Of a stretch of DNA of 64,000 bases, positions 28,281 to 37,941 are shown in pieces. The translations under genes were made by a program, and so were the position numbers. The notes beneath the pieces were generated by a model, which did no database searches, was not told where the DNA came from, and was given only the letters and a program-made list of their open reading frames with translations. Numbering within the stretch: the stretch's first letter is position 1; each line of letters begins with the position of its first letter. The DNA comes from Pseudomonadota bacterium (GTDB lineage: Bacteria > Desulfobacterota > Desulfovibrionia > Desulfovibrionales > Desulfovibrionaceae), in the NCBI GenBank assembly GCA_018822105.1, contig JAHJLB010000011.1:1-64000 (forward strand), read 5' to 3'.

Positions 28281-29048
28281 CTAGTCCAGGTCGGCGAGCA
28301 CCTTTTTTATTTGCGGACCATGCAGCTTGAACTGCCGTGCGCAGAACCGGAGGATGTCTTTTTCGCAGGCTTCCACGGGCGGCAGGCTCGGGGCGACCCA
28401 CAACCCCAGGGAGGCGAAGTCCACGGGTTGGAACTGCAGCCCCTTGTCCAGGCTCTCCGCCCCCAGGGAATTGGAGAGGGTCCCATGCCCGGGCTGGTCC
28501 ACCATGCTGATGCTCCGGGCATACTGCAGCACGGAGGACGGCGTCATCTCCGTGTTCAGCCTCCCGATGCGCTCGTTGAGCCGCTGGCACTGCCGCTCGA
28601 CCTGGCGATAATGCAGGCTCAGGCGCTTGCGGCCCTTCTGCACCGGGTCGTCCTCATATTCGCCGGACATGTACACCTCGCAGGCCTGCCGCACCTCGGC
28701 GTAGGCCAGAAGCACGGCCTTGGCGTAGCGGGCGCCGGTGAACAGGGCGAAGGGCAGGCGCTCAGGGTGCCAGGTGCGCGAACCGGAATGGCGGCGCGAG
28801 TCTGCAAACGGCGGGGCAACGCCGATTTCCGCGAACAGCGCGGCCTCGCCCTCCGGCCCGAGCAGCAGCGAGCGGAGGAATAAGGCCCGCGAAAAGACCC
28901 GCGCCTCCATGGAGCGCAGACTTTCCACATCCAGGTGGAAATCCTCCAGATACTCCTCCAAGGCCTTGCGCGCGCCGAAAAAGGTGCCCGCCATTTCGGT
29001 GAGCACCTCGGACTCCAGGGCGTCCGCAAAGGTCTTGTACCTGTCCAT
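28281..29048 (-). CDS. conserved hypothetical protein
   Basis: Long ORF with clear start MDRYKTFADALESEVLTEMAG; no recognisable domain. Confidence 0.65.
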   Translation of the reverse strand: MDRYKTFADALESEVLTEMAGTFFGARKALEEYLEDFHLDVESLRSMEARVFSRALFLRSLLLGPEGEAALFAEIGVAPPFADSRRHSGSRTWHPERLPFALFTGARYAKAVLLAYAEVRQACEVYMSGEYEDDPVQKGRKRLSLHYRQVERQCQRLNERIGRLNTEMTPSSVLQYARSISMVDQPGHGTLSNSLGAESLDKGLQFQPVDFASLGLWVAPSLPPVEACEKDILRFCARQFKLHGPQIKKVLADLD

Positions 29049-29262
29049 GCCGGGCCTCGCGTGACTTGATGTGCCTGATCCTACGTCAATCCAGACCTTG
29101 AAGCAATGCGCGGCGGTCGGCCAAGGCCTGCGATTCCAGGAATGCGCCTTGCCCGCCGGAGGGCAAAGGAGTAAAGAGCAAGGCTGCTGGAAACATGAGA
29201 CCGAACGCACGCCCGCTGCGACGCCGTTTCGTTTCAACATTCACCATAGACAAGGACACACC

Positions 29263-30357
29263 ATGCGGCCTGGGTGCATCTGCTTCTTCAATTCCAACAG
29301 GGCCTGGGGCGGCGGGGAGAATTGGAATCTTGAAAACGCCCTGCTGGCCCGCGACAAGGGCTACCGGGTCTGCGTGGTGGCCAACCGCGAGAGCGCACTG
29401 GCCGACCGGCTTGAAGGCCAGCCTGGCATAACGCTCTTGCGCGTGGCCATCCACACCCTGAGTTTTCTGAACCCCATGACGCTGCTTCGGCTGGCCCGCT
29501 TCTTTCGAGAGCAAGGCGTTGAGGCCGTGATCCTGGCCCTGCCTTCGGACATGAAGGCCGGAGGCCTCGCCGCCAGGATCGCCGGCGTGCGTGACATCAT
29601 CTATCGACGCGGCATCGCCGTTCCCGTGCGCGACCGGTTCATCAACCGGCTTCTCTTCAAGCACGTCCTGACCAAGCTCGTGGTGAACTCCCTGAGCACC
29701 CGCAACAGCGTGCTGGCGGAAAACAAGCGGCTCATGGCCCCTGAACGCATCCACCTGGTCCACTGCGGCTTCAACGTGGCGGCCTTTGACGCCCTGCCGA
29801 CGCGCACCCTTGTCAAGCGCAGGCCCGGCGAGATCCTCATCGGAAACGCCGCCCGCCTGACCAGGCAAAAGGGCCAGAAGCTGCTCCTGGACGCCGCCGC
29901 GCTTTTGAAACGCCAGCCCATACCCTTCCGCATCCTCATCGCCGGCAGCGGGGAGCTTGAGCAGGAGCTCAAGGACTATGCCCGGGCCAGGGACGTCGAT
30001 GATGTGTTGCTGTTCCTTGGCTTTGTCACGGACATGAAATCCTTCCTCAGCAACATCGACATCTTCGCCCTGCCGTCGCTCTGGGAAGGATTTGGCCAGG
30101 CGCAGGTGGAGGCCATGATGCAGAAGATCCCCGTGGTGGCCTGGGATGTCAGCAGCATCCCGGAAGTGGTCGTCCACGAGGAAACCGGATACCTCTGCGC
30201 GGCGCTTGACACCGAGTGCTATGCCGCGCGCCTGCTGGCCCTCATGCAGGATGAAGGCCTGCGCAGAAAAATGGGTGAGAATGGCCGCGCGCGGGTCCTT
30301 GAGCATTTCGAGATGCAGAAGACTTTTGCGGACCTGGAGCGCTGCCTGAGGGCATAA
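29263..30357 (+). CDS. glycosyltransferase family 4 (GT1-like)
   Basis: ORF trimmed to ATG 29263; LIGNAARLTRQKGQKLLLDAAALL...IFALPSLWEGFGQAQVEAM...VPVVAWDVSSIPEVV. Confidence 0.88.
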   Translation: MRPGCICFFNSNRAWGGGENWNLENALLARDKGYRVCVVANRESALADRLEGQPGITLLRVAIHTLSFLNPMTLLRLARFFREQGVEAVILALPSDMKAGGLAARIAGVRDIIYRRGIAVPVRDRFINRLLFKHVLTKLVVNSLSTRNSVLAENKRLMAPERIHLVHCGFNVAAFDALPTRTLVKRRPGEILIGNAARLTRQKGQKLLLDAAALLKRQPIPFRILIAGSGELEQELKDYARARDVDDVLLFLGFVTDMKSFLSNIDIFALPSLWEGFGQAQVEAMMQKIPVVAWDVSSIPEVVVHEETGYLCAALDTECYAARLLALMQDEGLRRKMGENGRARVLEHFEMQKTFADLERCLRA

Positions 30358-30491
30358 GGCAGAGCACTGGTCAAGCAGGCACCCTTGGCGGCGCTGGCCT
30401 TGGGGCCCCGTACGGGATCACGCTGAACATCGGGCATTTGCCCAACAACCCCATCTGAGGCATATTCCCAGCAGGATTTTGACCGCTCCTT

Positions 30492-30520
30492 GTTGACAAT
30501 GGGAACAGGCGGGGGTAGAA
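30492..30520 (+). promoter_or_regulatory. tRNA-Pro promoter
   Basis: TTGACA - 17 nt - TAGAAG immediately upstream of tRNA. Confidence 0.7.
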
Positions 30521-30535
30521 GCCCTCTTCGCACGA

Positions 30536-30612
30536 CGGGATGTAGCGCAGCCTGGTAGCGCACCTGAATGGGGTTCAGGGGGCCGGAGGTTCAACTCCTC
30601 TCATCCCGACCA
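30536..30612 (+). tRNA. tRNA-Pro (GGG)
   Basis: 77 nt cloverleaf CGGGATGTAGCGCAGCCTGGTAGCGCACCTGAATGGGGTTCAGGGGGCCGGAGGTTCAACTCCTCTCATCCCGACCA; anticodon GGG. Confidence 0.96.
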
Positions 30613-30620
30613 GAAAGATC

Positions 30621-30653
30621 AAGGGCTTACGGATAACACCGTGAGCCCTTTTT
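30621..30653 (+). terminator. terminator after tRNA-Pro
   Basis: AAGGGCTTACGG...CCGTGAGCCCTTTTT. Confidence 0.85.
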
Positions 30654-30894
30654 CATTGCCCTGGCAGACCTGCTAGCACAACCAGCCGTCTCTGGCCTGT
30701 CCGCCGATATGCCATCCTGTCCGCCTCCCAACCTGGCGGCGAGCCTCCCGCTCGATACCTCATAGACCATTGACGGCAACTTCCGGCAGGCACCATCGCC
30801 TGTCCTGCTCCTGACTTTGACATGTTCGCCGGTTCCAATATACTCAACTCAGTCATTTGAGTGAGCCATCTCATGTCCAGGGCGACAAGGAGTT

Positions 30895-31815
30895 GTGACG
30901 GTGAACAAACAGGTCGACGTGATCATCAACGTTTGCGGAAAAGTACATCAAACCGCTTTAGCCTTGTTGACCCTTGAAAAATCGTGCGGCCAGCACATTG
31001 ACCGCATATTTTTCATTGAGGAAAACACAGCTCACCACAATGTCGAAATGCATGGCGGTCATCATGAATTCGTCAGGGAATCATTAAAAGACAAAATAAT
31101 ATACTATATGCCTGAGCAGTGGAATTACTGCTTCGGAATGGACCATGAAAAGCTTGATGATGTGACATACAGGCATTCCGTCAGATATCAATATGGCTGG
31201 GAGATGAGCGACAAGGATTACGTGTTGATCATCCACAATGACGCGACGTTTCATTCCGATGTGATCGGAGCAATGCTCGACGGGATTGGGGATAATATTG
31301 CCATAGGGCATATTGGGCAATGCTGGTATTGCCCGGCGTCATTTACAGGAAAATGCAGTTCAGACACATACATGGACTATCGGCCTTCCTTCGAGGAATT
31401 GCGCGAACTCTACAGAAAAACCAGCGCTCCGGAGGGCTTTTTCACCCGTGCGTACCACCTGCCAAGGATGCATCCGATGTTCCAGCAGCAGCCCTGGCCG
31501 CTTCCAGAGTGCAGGGTCAACGAATGGTGCACGCTCATCGACATGAAAAAGGCCCGGGGCATAACGGCGCCCCAGGGCAGGGTCACCCCGTTCGGGGCGA
31601 TTCTGAGCGTGGGCAAACAAATCCTGGATGTCGGCTGCCAGTGGTTCCGCGATGTCCATGTGCGCGGGTACACATGCAGGAACTTCGACATCTACAAGTA
31701 CATGCACCACGACGTCCCGCCCACGGGACAACCCACGCTCATCGACAAGGAGCGCTACAAGCGCAGTGAACTGGAGGCCTTGTCCCGCCTGCAGGCAGAG
31801 TTCGGGCATCCGTAG
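30895..31815 (+). CDS. putative glycosyltransferase-like protein
   Basis: AAGGAG RBS; DYVLIIHNDATFHSDVIGAMLDG resembles GT-A nucleotide-sugar/metal motif; AT-richer 5' half. Confidence 0.5.
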   Translation: MTVNKQVDVIINVCGKVHQTALALLTLEKSCGQHIDRIFFIEENTAHHNVEMHGGHHEFVRESLKDKIIYYMPEQWNYCFGMDHEKLDDVTYRHSVRYQYGWEMSDKDYVLIIHNDATFHSDVIGAMLDGIGDNIAIGHIGQCWYCPASFTGKCSSDTYMDYRPSFEELRELYRKTSAPEGFFTRAYHLPRMHPMFQQQPWPLPECRVNEWCTLIDMKKARGITAPQGRVTPFGAILSVGKQILDVGCQWFRDVHVRGYTCRNFDIYKYMHHDVPPTGQPTLIDKERYKRSELEALSRLQAEFGHP

Positions 31816-31915
31816 CCGCTGGATGCTGCGCCCGGGGATGGCGGCCAGGCCCTCCCCGCCATCCGCACAGCACCACCGCGCAATGCCTTTGGGCCGCTCT
31901 GCAGGTTCATAAAGC

Positions 31916-31949
31916 ACAAGGGCTTGCGGGATACCCCACAAGCCCTTGT
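31916..31949. terminator. bidirectional terminator
   Basis: ACAAGGGCTTG...CAAGCCCTTGT perfect 11-bp arms between convergent genes. Confidence 0.8.
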
Positions 31950-31985
31950 CATGCCCGCCGTGAGCCGGGCTCCCGGCCGAATATT

Positions 31986-33407
31986 TCACTTATAGTAGAT
32001 CTTCAACTCGTTGGTGTGGGTCGTGTCCTGGCCCGGGGTCGGCTGGCCCGCGGTGATGACCACGCTCTGCTTCGGGGTGAACTGCGGAGAGTCGTGCACG
32101 AACTTCTCGGCCCGCTGGACGTGGCTGGCCAGGGTGGTGTCCACCTGGCGCGGCTCCACGCCCCAGAAGAAGTTCAGGTGCTTGACCACGCGCGGCTCCG
32201 GGGTCAGGGCGTAAATCGGAGACTCCGGGCGGCGGCTGGACAGATAGCGCGCCGTGGCCCCGCTGGCGGAATGCGAGATGATGGCCTCGGACGCGCAGTT
32301 CTGGGCCAGCAGGCAGGCGGAGTAGGCCAGATACTTGGCGGGATTTTTCTCCGGCTTGGGCGCCAGCGGCCCCTTGGAGCGCTCTATGTAATAGGGCTCG
32401 GCATTGGCGGCGATCTCGCTGATGAATTTTACGGCCTCAACCGGATAGTTGCCCATGGCCGTCTCCTCGGAGAGCATGACGCAGTCGGCTCCGTCAAGCA
32501 TGGCGTTGGCCACGTCAGCGGCCTCGGCCCTGGTAGGCAGAGGGTTGTTGACCATGGACAAAAGCATCTGCGTGGCCACGATGACGGCCTTCTGGGCATG
32601 GCGGCAGGCGCGGGTGATGCGCTTCTGGATCACCGGCACGGCGGACAGCGGGCATTCCAGCCCCAGGTCGCCCCGGGCCACCATCACCGCATCGGTGAGG
32701 CTCAGGATGGATTCCAGATTATCCACAGCGTTCTGCCGCTCGATCTTGGCCACCACGGGAATCCACACGCCGTGCCGCTCTATCTCCCCGCGAATGTCGC
32801 GGATGTCGTCCAGGGTCTGCACAAAGGACAGGGCCACGGCGTCCAGCCCGATGTCCAGGCCCTCGTGCAGGTCCTTGCGGTCCTTGGGGGTCAGGGCGGG
32901 CATGGGATGGAACTTTCCGGGAAAGGCGATGCCCTTCTTGGAGGTCAGCATCCCGTTGTTCTTGGCCTCCATGACGTAGAGGGCATCGGTCTTGCGCACC
33001 TCGGTGACCGTGAACTGCAGCATCCCGTCGCTCAGGGACACCGGCATGTTCACCTCAAGCCCCTTGAGCAGTTCCGGCATGTCCAGGCTGACGAAGACCA
33101 TGTCCTTCACCGCGTCGCGGTGCTCCGGCATGCCCAGGGCCAGCAGGTCGCCCTTGCGCACCTGCACGGGCGAGCCGGTGATCTCGCCGATGCGCACCTT
33201 GGGGCCGCACAAGTCGCCCATGATGGTGACGGGCTGGCTCAGGTCGCTCTCAACCTGCCGGATGAGCTTCACCGTGGGCAGAAAGGTCGCGGCATCCGAG
33301 TGCGAGAAATTCAAGCGGAAAATGCGGACCCCGTATTGCACCATGGCCTTCATGGTCTCGTAATTGTTCGAGGCTGGGCCGAGGGTGGCGATGATCTTGG
33401 TGTGCAT
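31986..33407 (-). CDS. pyk: pyruvate kinase
   Basis: MHTKIIATLGPASNNYETM...MVARGDLGLECPLSAVPVIQKRI...GADCVMLSEETAMGNYPVEAV. Confidence 0.95.
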   Translation of the reverse strand: MHTKIIATLGPASNNYETMKAMVQYGVRIFRLNFSHSDAATFLPTVKLIRQVESDLSQPVTIMGDLCGPKVRIGEITGSPVQVRKGDLLALGMPEHRDAVKDMVFVSLDMPELLKGLEVNMPVSLSDGMLQFTVTEVRKTDALYVMEAKNNGMLTSKKGIAFPGKFHPMPALTPKDRKDLHEGLDIGLDAVALSFVQTLDDIRDIRGEIERHGVWIPVVAKIERQNAVDNLESILSLTDAVMVARGDLGLECPLSAVPVIQKRITRACRHAQKAVIVATQMLLSMVNNPLPTRAEAADVANAMLDGADCVMLSEETAMGNYPVEAVKFISEIAANAEPYYIERSKGPLAPKPEKNPAKYLAYSACLLAQNCASEAIISHSASGATARYLSSRRPESPIYALTPEPRVVKHLNFFWGVEPRQVDTTLASHVQRAEKFVHDSPQFTPKQSVVITAGQPTPGQDTTHTNELKIYYK

Positions 33408-33601
33408 GGGAGCTCCTCGCGGATTTGGCTTGGGTTACGGGAGAAATATCGATGACTCTACGCGCCAACGCACGCGGCCTCAAGAAGAAAGGTCAACGGC
33501 GCCGCGCTAATCCGCAAATCTTCCATCCCCACGCCCACTGCCCAATGGGGGGGGCGGGCGAAGCCTGGCCGCACTCCCCCCCATTGGCCTTGCAAGACAG
33601 G

Positions 33602-34462
33602 CTACGGATGCGCCGGCGCAGCGGCGGCGGGCTGGGCCGGCGGGGCCAGGTCGATCATGGGCCCCTGGTCCTTGGCGTCCTGCGGAGCCGGGGTCGGGGC
33701 TGATGCCGGGGCCGGAGCGCGCTTGGTCTTCACCGGTGCATGGGCCTTGGGCGTTGCGGCGAGCAGCTTGGCCTGCTCCGGGTGGGCGCCCAGCCAGTTC
33801 ACCTGGCCTGAATCCAGGTCATAGATCGCGCCGATGACCAGCAGCTTGCCCTTCTCCACGAACTCGCGGACCTCGACGCTCTTGCGGAACATGTTCTCCA
33901 TGGTCTGCCAGACATTGGCCTTGATGGACTTGCCGAGCAGTTCCTCGCCGCTGGCGGCCGGGTTCCAGGCCTTGGCCTTGGCCACGGCGGGCTTGATCTG
34001 GTTGATCAGGAAGGGAAGGTTGCCATGCACCTTGGCGTTTTGAACGGCAGCCGTCACCGCGCCGCACGAGGTGTGGCCCAGCACCAAAAGCACCGGCGTA
34101 TTCAGATGCCCCACGCCATATTCCACCGAGGCCAGCTCATCCGGCCCGGCCACGTTTCCGGCCACGCGGATGACAAAGATGTCGCCGATGCCCTGATCGA
34201 AGATGATTTCCAGCGGCTCGCGCGAATCCGAGCAGCCAACGATGGTGGCAAAGGGATGCTGGCCACCCTTCACGGTTTCGGCCCGGCGATCGGCGTCCCG
34301 GCGGCTGTGCGTCGACTGCCCGGAAACGAAGCGCGCGTTGCCGTCCTTCAGAAGCTGCAAGGCCTCGTCAGCAGGAATGCCCTGCGACCCGGAAGCGGCA
34401 AAGGCCGGCGCACACAAGCCCAGCGCCAGGGCCAACGCGCCAATAGTCCAGGTTTTCATCAT
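33602..34462 (-). CDS. exported beta-carbonic anhydrase with Ala/Pro-rich C-terminal tail
   Basis: Start MMKTWTIGALALALGLCAPAFA (signal peptide, RBS GGAGGATCG); TIVGCSDSREPLEIIFDQG...VLGHTSCGAVTAA. Confidence 0.92.
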   Translation of the reverse strand: MMKTWTIGALALALGLCAPAFAASGSQGIPADEALQLLKDGNARFVSGQSTHSRRDADRRAETVKGGQHPFATIVGCSDSREPLEIIFDQGIGDIFVIRVAGNVAGPDELASVEYGVGHLNTPVLLVLGHTSCGAVTAAVQNAKVHGNLPFLINQIKPAVAKAKAWNPAASGEELLGKSIKANVWQTMENMFRKSVEVREFVEKGKLLVIGAIYDLDSGQVNWLGAHPEQAKLLAATPKAHAPVKTKRAPAPASAPTPAPQDAKDQGPMIDLAPPAQPAAAAPAHP

Positions 34463-34630
34463 CGATCCTCCCTCCTGTCTTGTGGTCAGCACATTGATAT
34501 CTCTCATTATAGCTTATTAGCACAGCCGGATGCAGGAATCAAGGTCGACTTCAAATGTGCCCTGACGCCTTTGTGGCCGCCGAGAGCAGACTTTATCTGG
34601 AAGTATTTCGATTGATTCCGCAGACGGGCC

Positions 34631-34658
34631 TAAAGTTCCGCCTCAGAACATCCGATAA
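34631..34658 (+). promoter_or_regulatory. putative sigma28 (FliA) flagellar promoter upstream of flaG
   Basis: TAAAGTTC - 12 nt - TCCGATAA, close to FliA consensus TAAAGTTT-N11-GCCGATAA. Confidence 0.6.
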
Positions 34659-34717
34659 CCAAATCGTAAGGGCAGAATCATTCTGCCGCCCCTACACCAA
34701 CGAACGAGGTAATCGCC

Positions 34718-35110
34718 ATGAACATCAGCCCCTCAGACGTGGAAGTCCGGCAGGGGTATTCCCCTGCAGACGAAGTCGCAGCGGTGATGCAGTCCGCAGC
34801 TTTGCCACAGAAGCCCGTGGTCCGGGAAGCGCTGAGCCAGCCGGAGCAGGACCCGCAATCAATGGCCGCAATCGCTGCAGCCGACAGGCAGGTTGCCAAG
34901 GATACGGCCGAAAAACTCTCCAAGCATCTTGAAGGGACGGACACCGCCCTCAAGATCCGCTTGATCGACAATTCGCAGAACGGCGTGCAGGTCGAGATCC
35001 TGGACAAGGGGAGCAACAAGGTCCTGCGCAAGATTCCGCAGGACGAATTGATCAAGCTCTCCGCCTCCATCAAGACCATGACCGGAGTGTTCCTGAACAA
35101 GTCGACCTAA
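34718..35110 (+). CDS. flaG: FlaG family flagellar protein
   Basis: LKIRLIDNSQNGVQVEILDKGSNKVLRKIPQDELIKLSASIKTMTGVFLNKST; FlaG-like C-terminal domain. Confidence 0.8.
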   Translation: MNISPSDVEVRQGYSPADEVAAVMQSAALPQKPVVREALSQPEQDPQSMAAIAAADRQVAKDTAEKLSKHLEGTDTALKIRLIDNSQNGVQVEILDKGSNKVLRKIPQDELIKLSASIKTMTGVFLNKST

Positions 35111-35556
35111 GAATAGCCGAACAAATGCCCGTGCGAAGCCCCTCCCGGGGGCTTCCTGCGTTGCCGTGCGCAACACCCACCAGGACTGTGCAGACCGCCA
35201 CCGCGGTTCCTGGCCTGGCAAAACGCCAAGGCATCTCGCGGGCACAACCCCAAGCCTGCGCTCCACACCTCTTGACCAGCGGCGCAGCCCGCAAGCACGC
35301 ATTCGGCGCCGCAGCCAGGCCGGAGGGCCCTTGCGCTGAGCCGAATGCGGAGCGCTTGCGCCTCCTAGAATGGACTCCGCCTGCAGATGGACTCTCAGCC
35401 AAGAGGGAGCCACATCAGGTCCGCGTGATTCATTTTGACCGGCACATAGGACTGTGATATCTCTGGATGCACTGAATAGAGGACCATTTTGCGCTGCACG
35501 GCAATGCCCGGAACAAGCCCCATGCCGACCCTGCCCATCAACTGCGGAGGCACGAA

Positions 35557-37779
35557 ATGGTCAAATTTCTTAAAAAAATAATTTCAAACGACAAGGCCAT
35601 CCTTGTCTTTTCAGGCATCCTGGGCTCCCTCATCATGGCCAGCCTGTACATCGCCCAGCCCAGGGTGCTGAGCTTTCTTGATTTCAAGATCTATGACCAC
35701 CTGCTGCGCCGGCAGCACACCACAAAGACCTCCGGCGTGCCGGTCATCGTCGACATCGACGAGAAGAGCCTCGCCAGCCTTGGCCAATGGCCCTGGCCGC
35801 GCTACCGCCTGGCCCTGCTGCTGGAGAAGACCCGCGCAGCGGGCGCTGTTTCCGTGGGCCTGGACATCCTGCTGGCCGAACCGGACCGGACCTCTCCGGC
35901 GTTACTGCGCCAACAGATAAAGAAGGAGCTCAACGTCGATGTGGACTTCCGGGGACTGCCTGCGGCCCTGGAGGACAACGACTCCCTCCTGGCGAACGTC
36001 CTTCTGGGCAAGCCCTACGTCCTGGGCTTCTACTTCTCCTTTTCCATGTCCGAGGCCGACCGGCAGATCCAGTCCTGGGACTGCTACGTCAAACCCGCCC
36101 AGGTGACCCTGCTTGAGGCTCCGGGGGCCATGAAGGCGGATGGCGCCCTGCACTCTGCCTTCAGCACCGTGTGCCCCCTGCCGGAACTGACCCAGTCGGC
36201 CACGAACACGGGATTCTTCAACGCCACTCCGGACCAGGACGGCATCCTGCGCCGCGTGGCCCTGCTCATCAACTACAAGGGCCGGATCTTCCCCAGCCTG
36301 GCCCTGGCCACGCTCATGGAGGCCACGGGCGACCGCGACATCCTGCTCAGGCTCGAATCCCAGGGCGCGGAATCGTTGCGCTACGCCGGCACCATCGTCC
36401 CCGTGGACCGGGCCGGACAGATGCTCTTGAACTACCGTGGCTCCACCGGAGCCTTCCCCTACTTCAGCGCCGTGGACGTCATCGAGGGCAGGGTCGGCCC
36501 GGAAAAGCTCGACGGAAAGATCGTGTTCATCGGCACCTCGGCCGCGGGCCTTCAGGATCTGCGCGCCACGCCCTTCACGGCGGTATTCCCAGGCGTCGAG
36601 GCCCATGCCACCGTGGTGGACAACATCCTGACCCAGGAATTCATCTCCGTGCCGGACTATGCCCCTGCGGTGGAGCTTTTGGGCACCATCCTCGCGGGCA
36701 TCAGCATCACCCTGCTGGTGACCTGGGCCCGCGCCGTGTGGCTGATCCTGCCCCTGGCGGGCATGGCCCTGGGCATGTGGGAGGGCTCGGCCTACATGAT
36801 GTCGCACTTGCGCGTCTACATTTCGCCGCTCTATGCCTACATCATCCTGGCGGCCAACTTCACCCTGCTGACCATGCTCAAGTTCTGGCGCGAGGAGAAG
36901 CAGAAGAAATTCATCCACGGCGCCTTCTCCCACTACCTGGCCCCGGCGGTCATCAAGCAGATCTACGACTCTCCCGAGTCCTTGAGCCTGCAAGGCCAGG
37001 AGAAGGACATCACCATCATGTTCACCGACGTGCGCGGGTTCACCACCATGTCCGAACAGCTCACCCCCACCCAGGTGACGGACCTCCTGCACGACTACCT
37101 GACCCCCATGACCCGCATCATCACAAGCAACCTGGGCACCCTGGACAAGTTCATCGGCGACGCCATCATGGCCTTCTGGAACGCGCCGGTCGATGTGCCG
37201 GAGCACCAGAAAAAGGCCCTGGCCTCGGCCATGCAGATGCTCGACCACATCCAGATCCTGAACGAAGGTTTCCAGGTCAAGTACGGCCTGACCATCAAGA
37301 TCGGCATAGGCCTGCACTACGGCCTCGTGCGCGTGGGCAACATGGGCTCCATCGACCTTTTCGACTACACCCTCATCGGCGACAACGTGAACCTGACCTC
37401 GCGCCTGGAGAGCCTGACCAAGTATTACGGCCAGGTGCTGCTGGTGAGCCAGGCCATGAAGGAGGCCTGCGGCGACGATTACGCCTACGTGGAGATGGAC
37501 AGCGTGCGCGTCAAGGGCAAGCACGAGCCCATCACCATCTACACGGCCATGACCCATGAGGCGCGCGCCGCCAGGAACGAGGATTTCCAGCGCTATGAGA
37601 AGGCCCTGAACCTGTACAAGAACATGCGCTTCAGCGAGGCCGCCGGCATCTTCGCGCGACTCCAGAGCAAGTCCTTTGAGGAGGTGCTCTGCGGCATGTA
37701 TGAGGAACGCTGCCTGCACCTGATGGAGGAGCCCCCCGGCGGGAGCTGGGATGGGGTGTACACCCACAAGAGCAAGTAG
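35557..37779 (+). CDS. CHASE2 domain adenylate/guanylate cyclase
   Basis: CHASE2 (VIVDIDEKSLASLGQWPWPRYRLA), TM segments, class III cyclase ITIMFTDVRGFTTMSEQL...GDAIMAFWNAP...GDNVNLTSRLES. Confidence 0.92.
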   Translation: MVKFLKKIISNDKAILVFSGILGSLIMASLYIAQPRVLSFLDFKIYDHLLRRQHTTKTSGVPVIVDIDEKSLASLGQWPWPRYRLALLLEKTRAAGAVSVGLDILLAEPDRTSPALLRQQIKKELNVDVDFRGLPAALEDNDSLLANVLLGKPYVLGFYFSFSMSEADRQIQSWDCYVKPAQVTLLEAPGAMKADGALHSAFSTVCPLPELTQSATNTGFFNATPDQDGILRRVALLINYKGRIFPSLALATLMEATGDRDILLRLESQGAESLRYAGTIVPVDRAGQMLLNYRGSTGAFPYFSAVDVIEGRVGPEKLDGKIVFIGTSAAGLQDLRATPFTAVFPGVEAHATVVDNILTQEFISVPDYAPAVELLGTILAGISITLLVTWARAVWLILPLAGMALGMWEGSAYMMSHLRVYISPLYAYIILAANFTLLTMLKFWREEKQKKFIHGAFSHYLAPAVIKQIYDSPESLSLQGQEKDITIMFTDVRGFTTMSEQLTPTQVTDLLHDYLTPMTRIITSNLGTLDKFIGDAIMAFWNAPVDVPEHQKKALASAMQMLDHIQILNEGFQVKYGLTIKIGIGLHYGLVRVGNMGSIDLFDYTLIGDNVNLTSRLESLTKYYGQVLLVSQAMKEACGDDYAYVEMDSVRVKGKHEPITIYTAMTHEARAARNEDFQRYEKALNLYKNMRFSEAAGIFARLQSKSFEEVLCGMYEERCLHLMEEPPGGSWDGVYTHKSK

Positions 37780-37941
37780 CCGGCCTGGCAAGGAGCCAGG
37801 GCCGCCGGCAGGGCTCAGCGCGCCAGGAGGGCGCTCGGCTTGACTTCCGGCCCGCTATGCCCCAAGTTACCCCCTTCCATTGATTCCGGCTTGCACGCCC
37901 AATTGCGGCGAGATTCACCCCAGCGGAGGACATACAAGGCC

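Noticed and set aside
34601-34717. Riboswitch upstream of flaG
   Set aside because: Only the FliA-like promoter is convincing; no conserved aptamer structure seen
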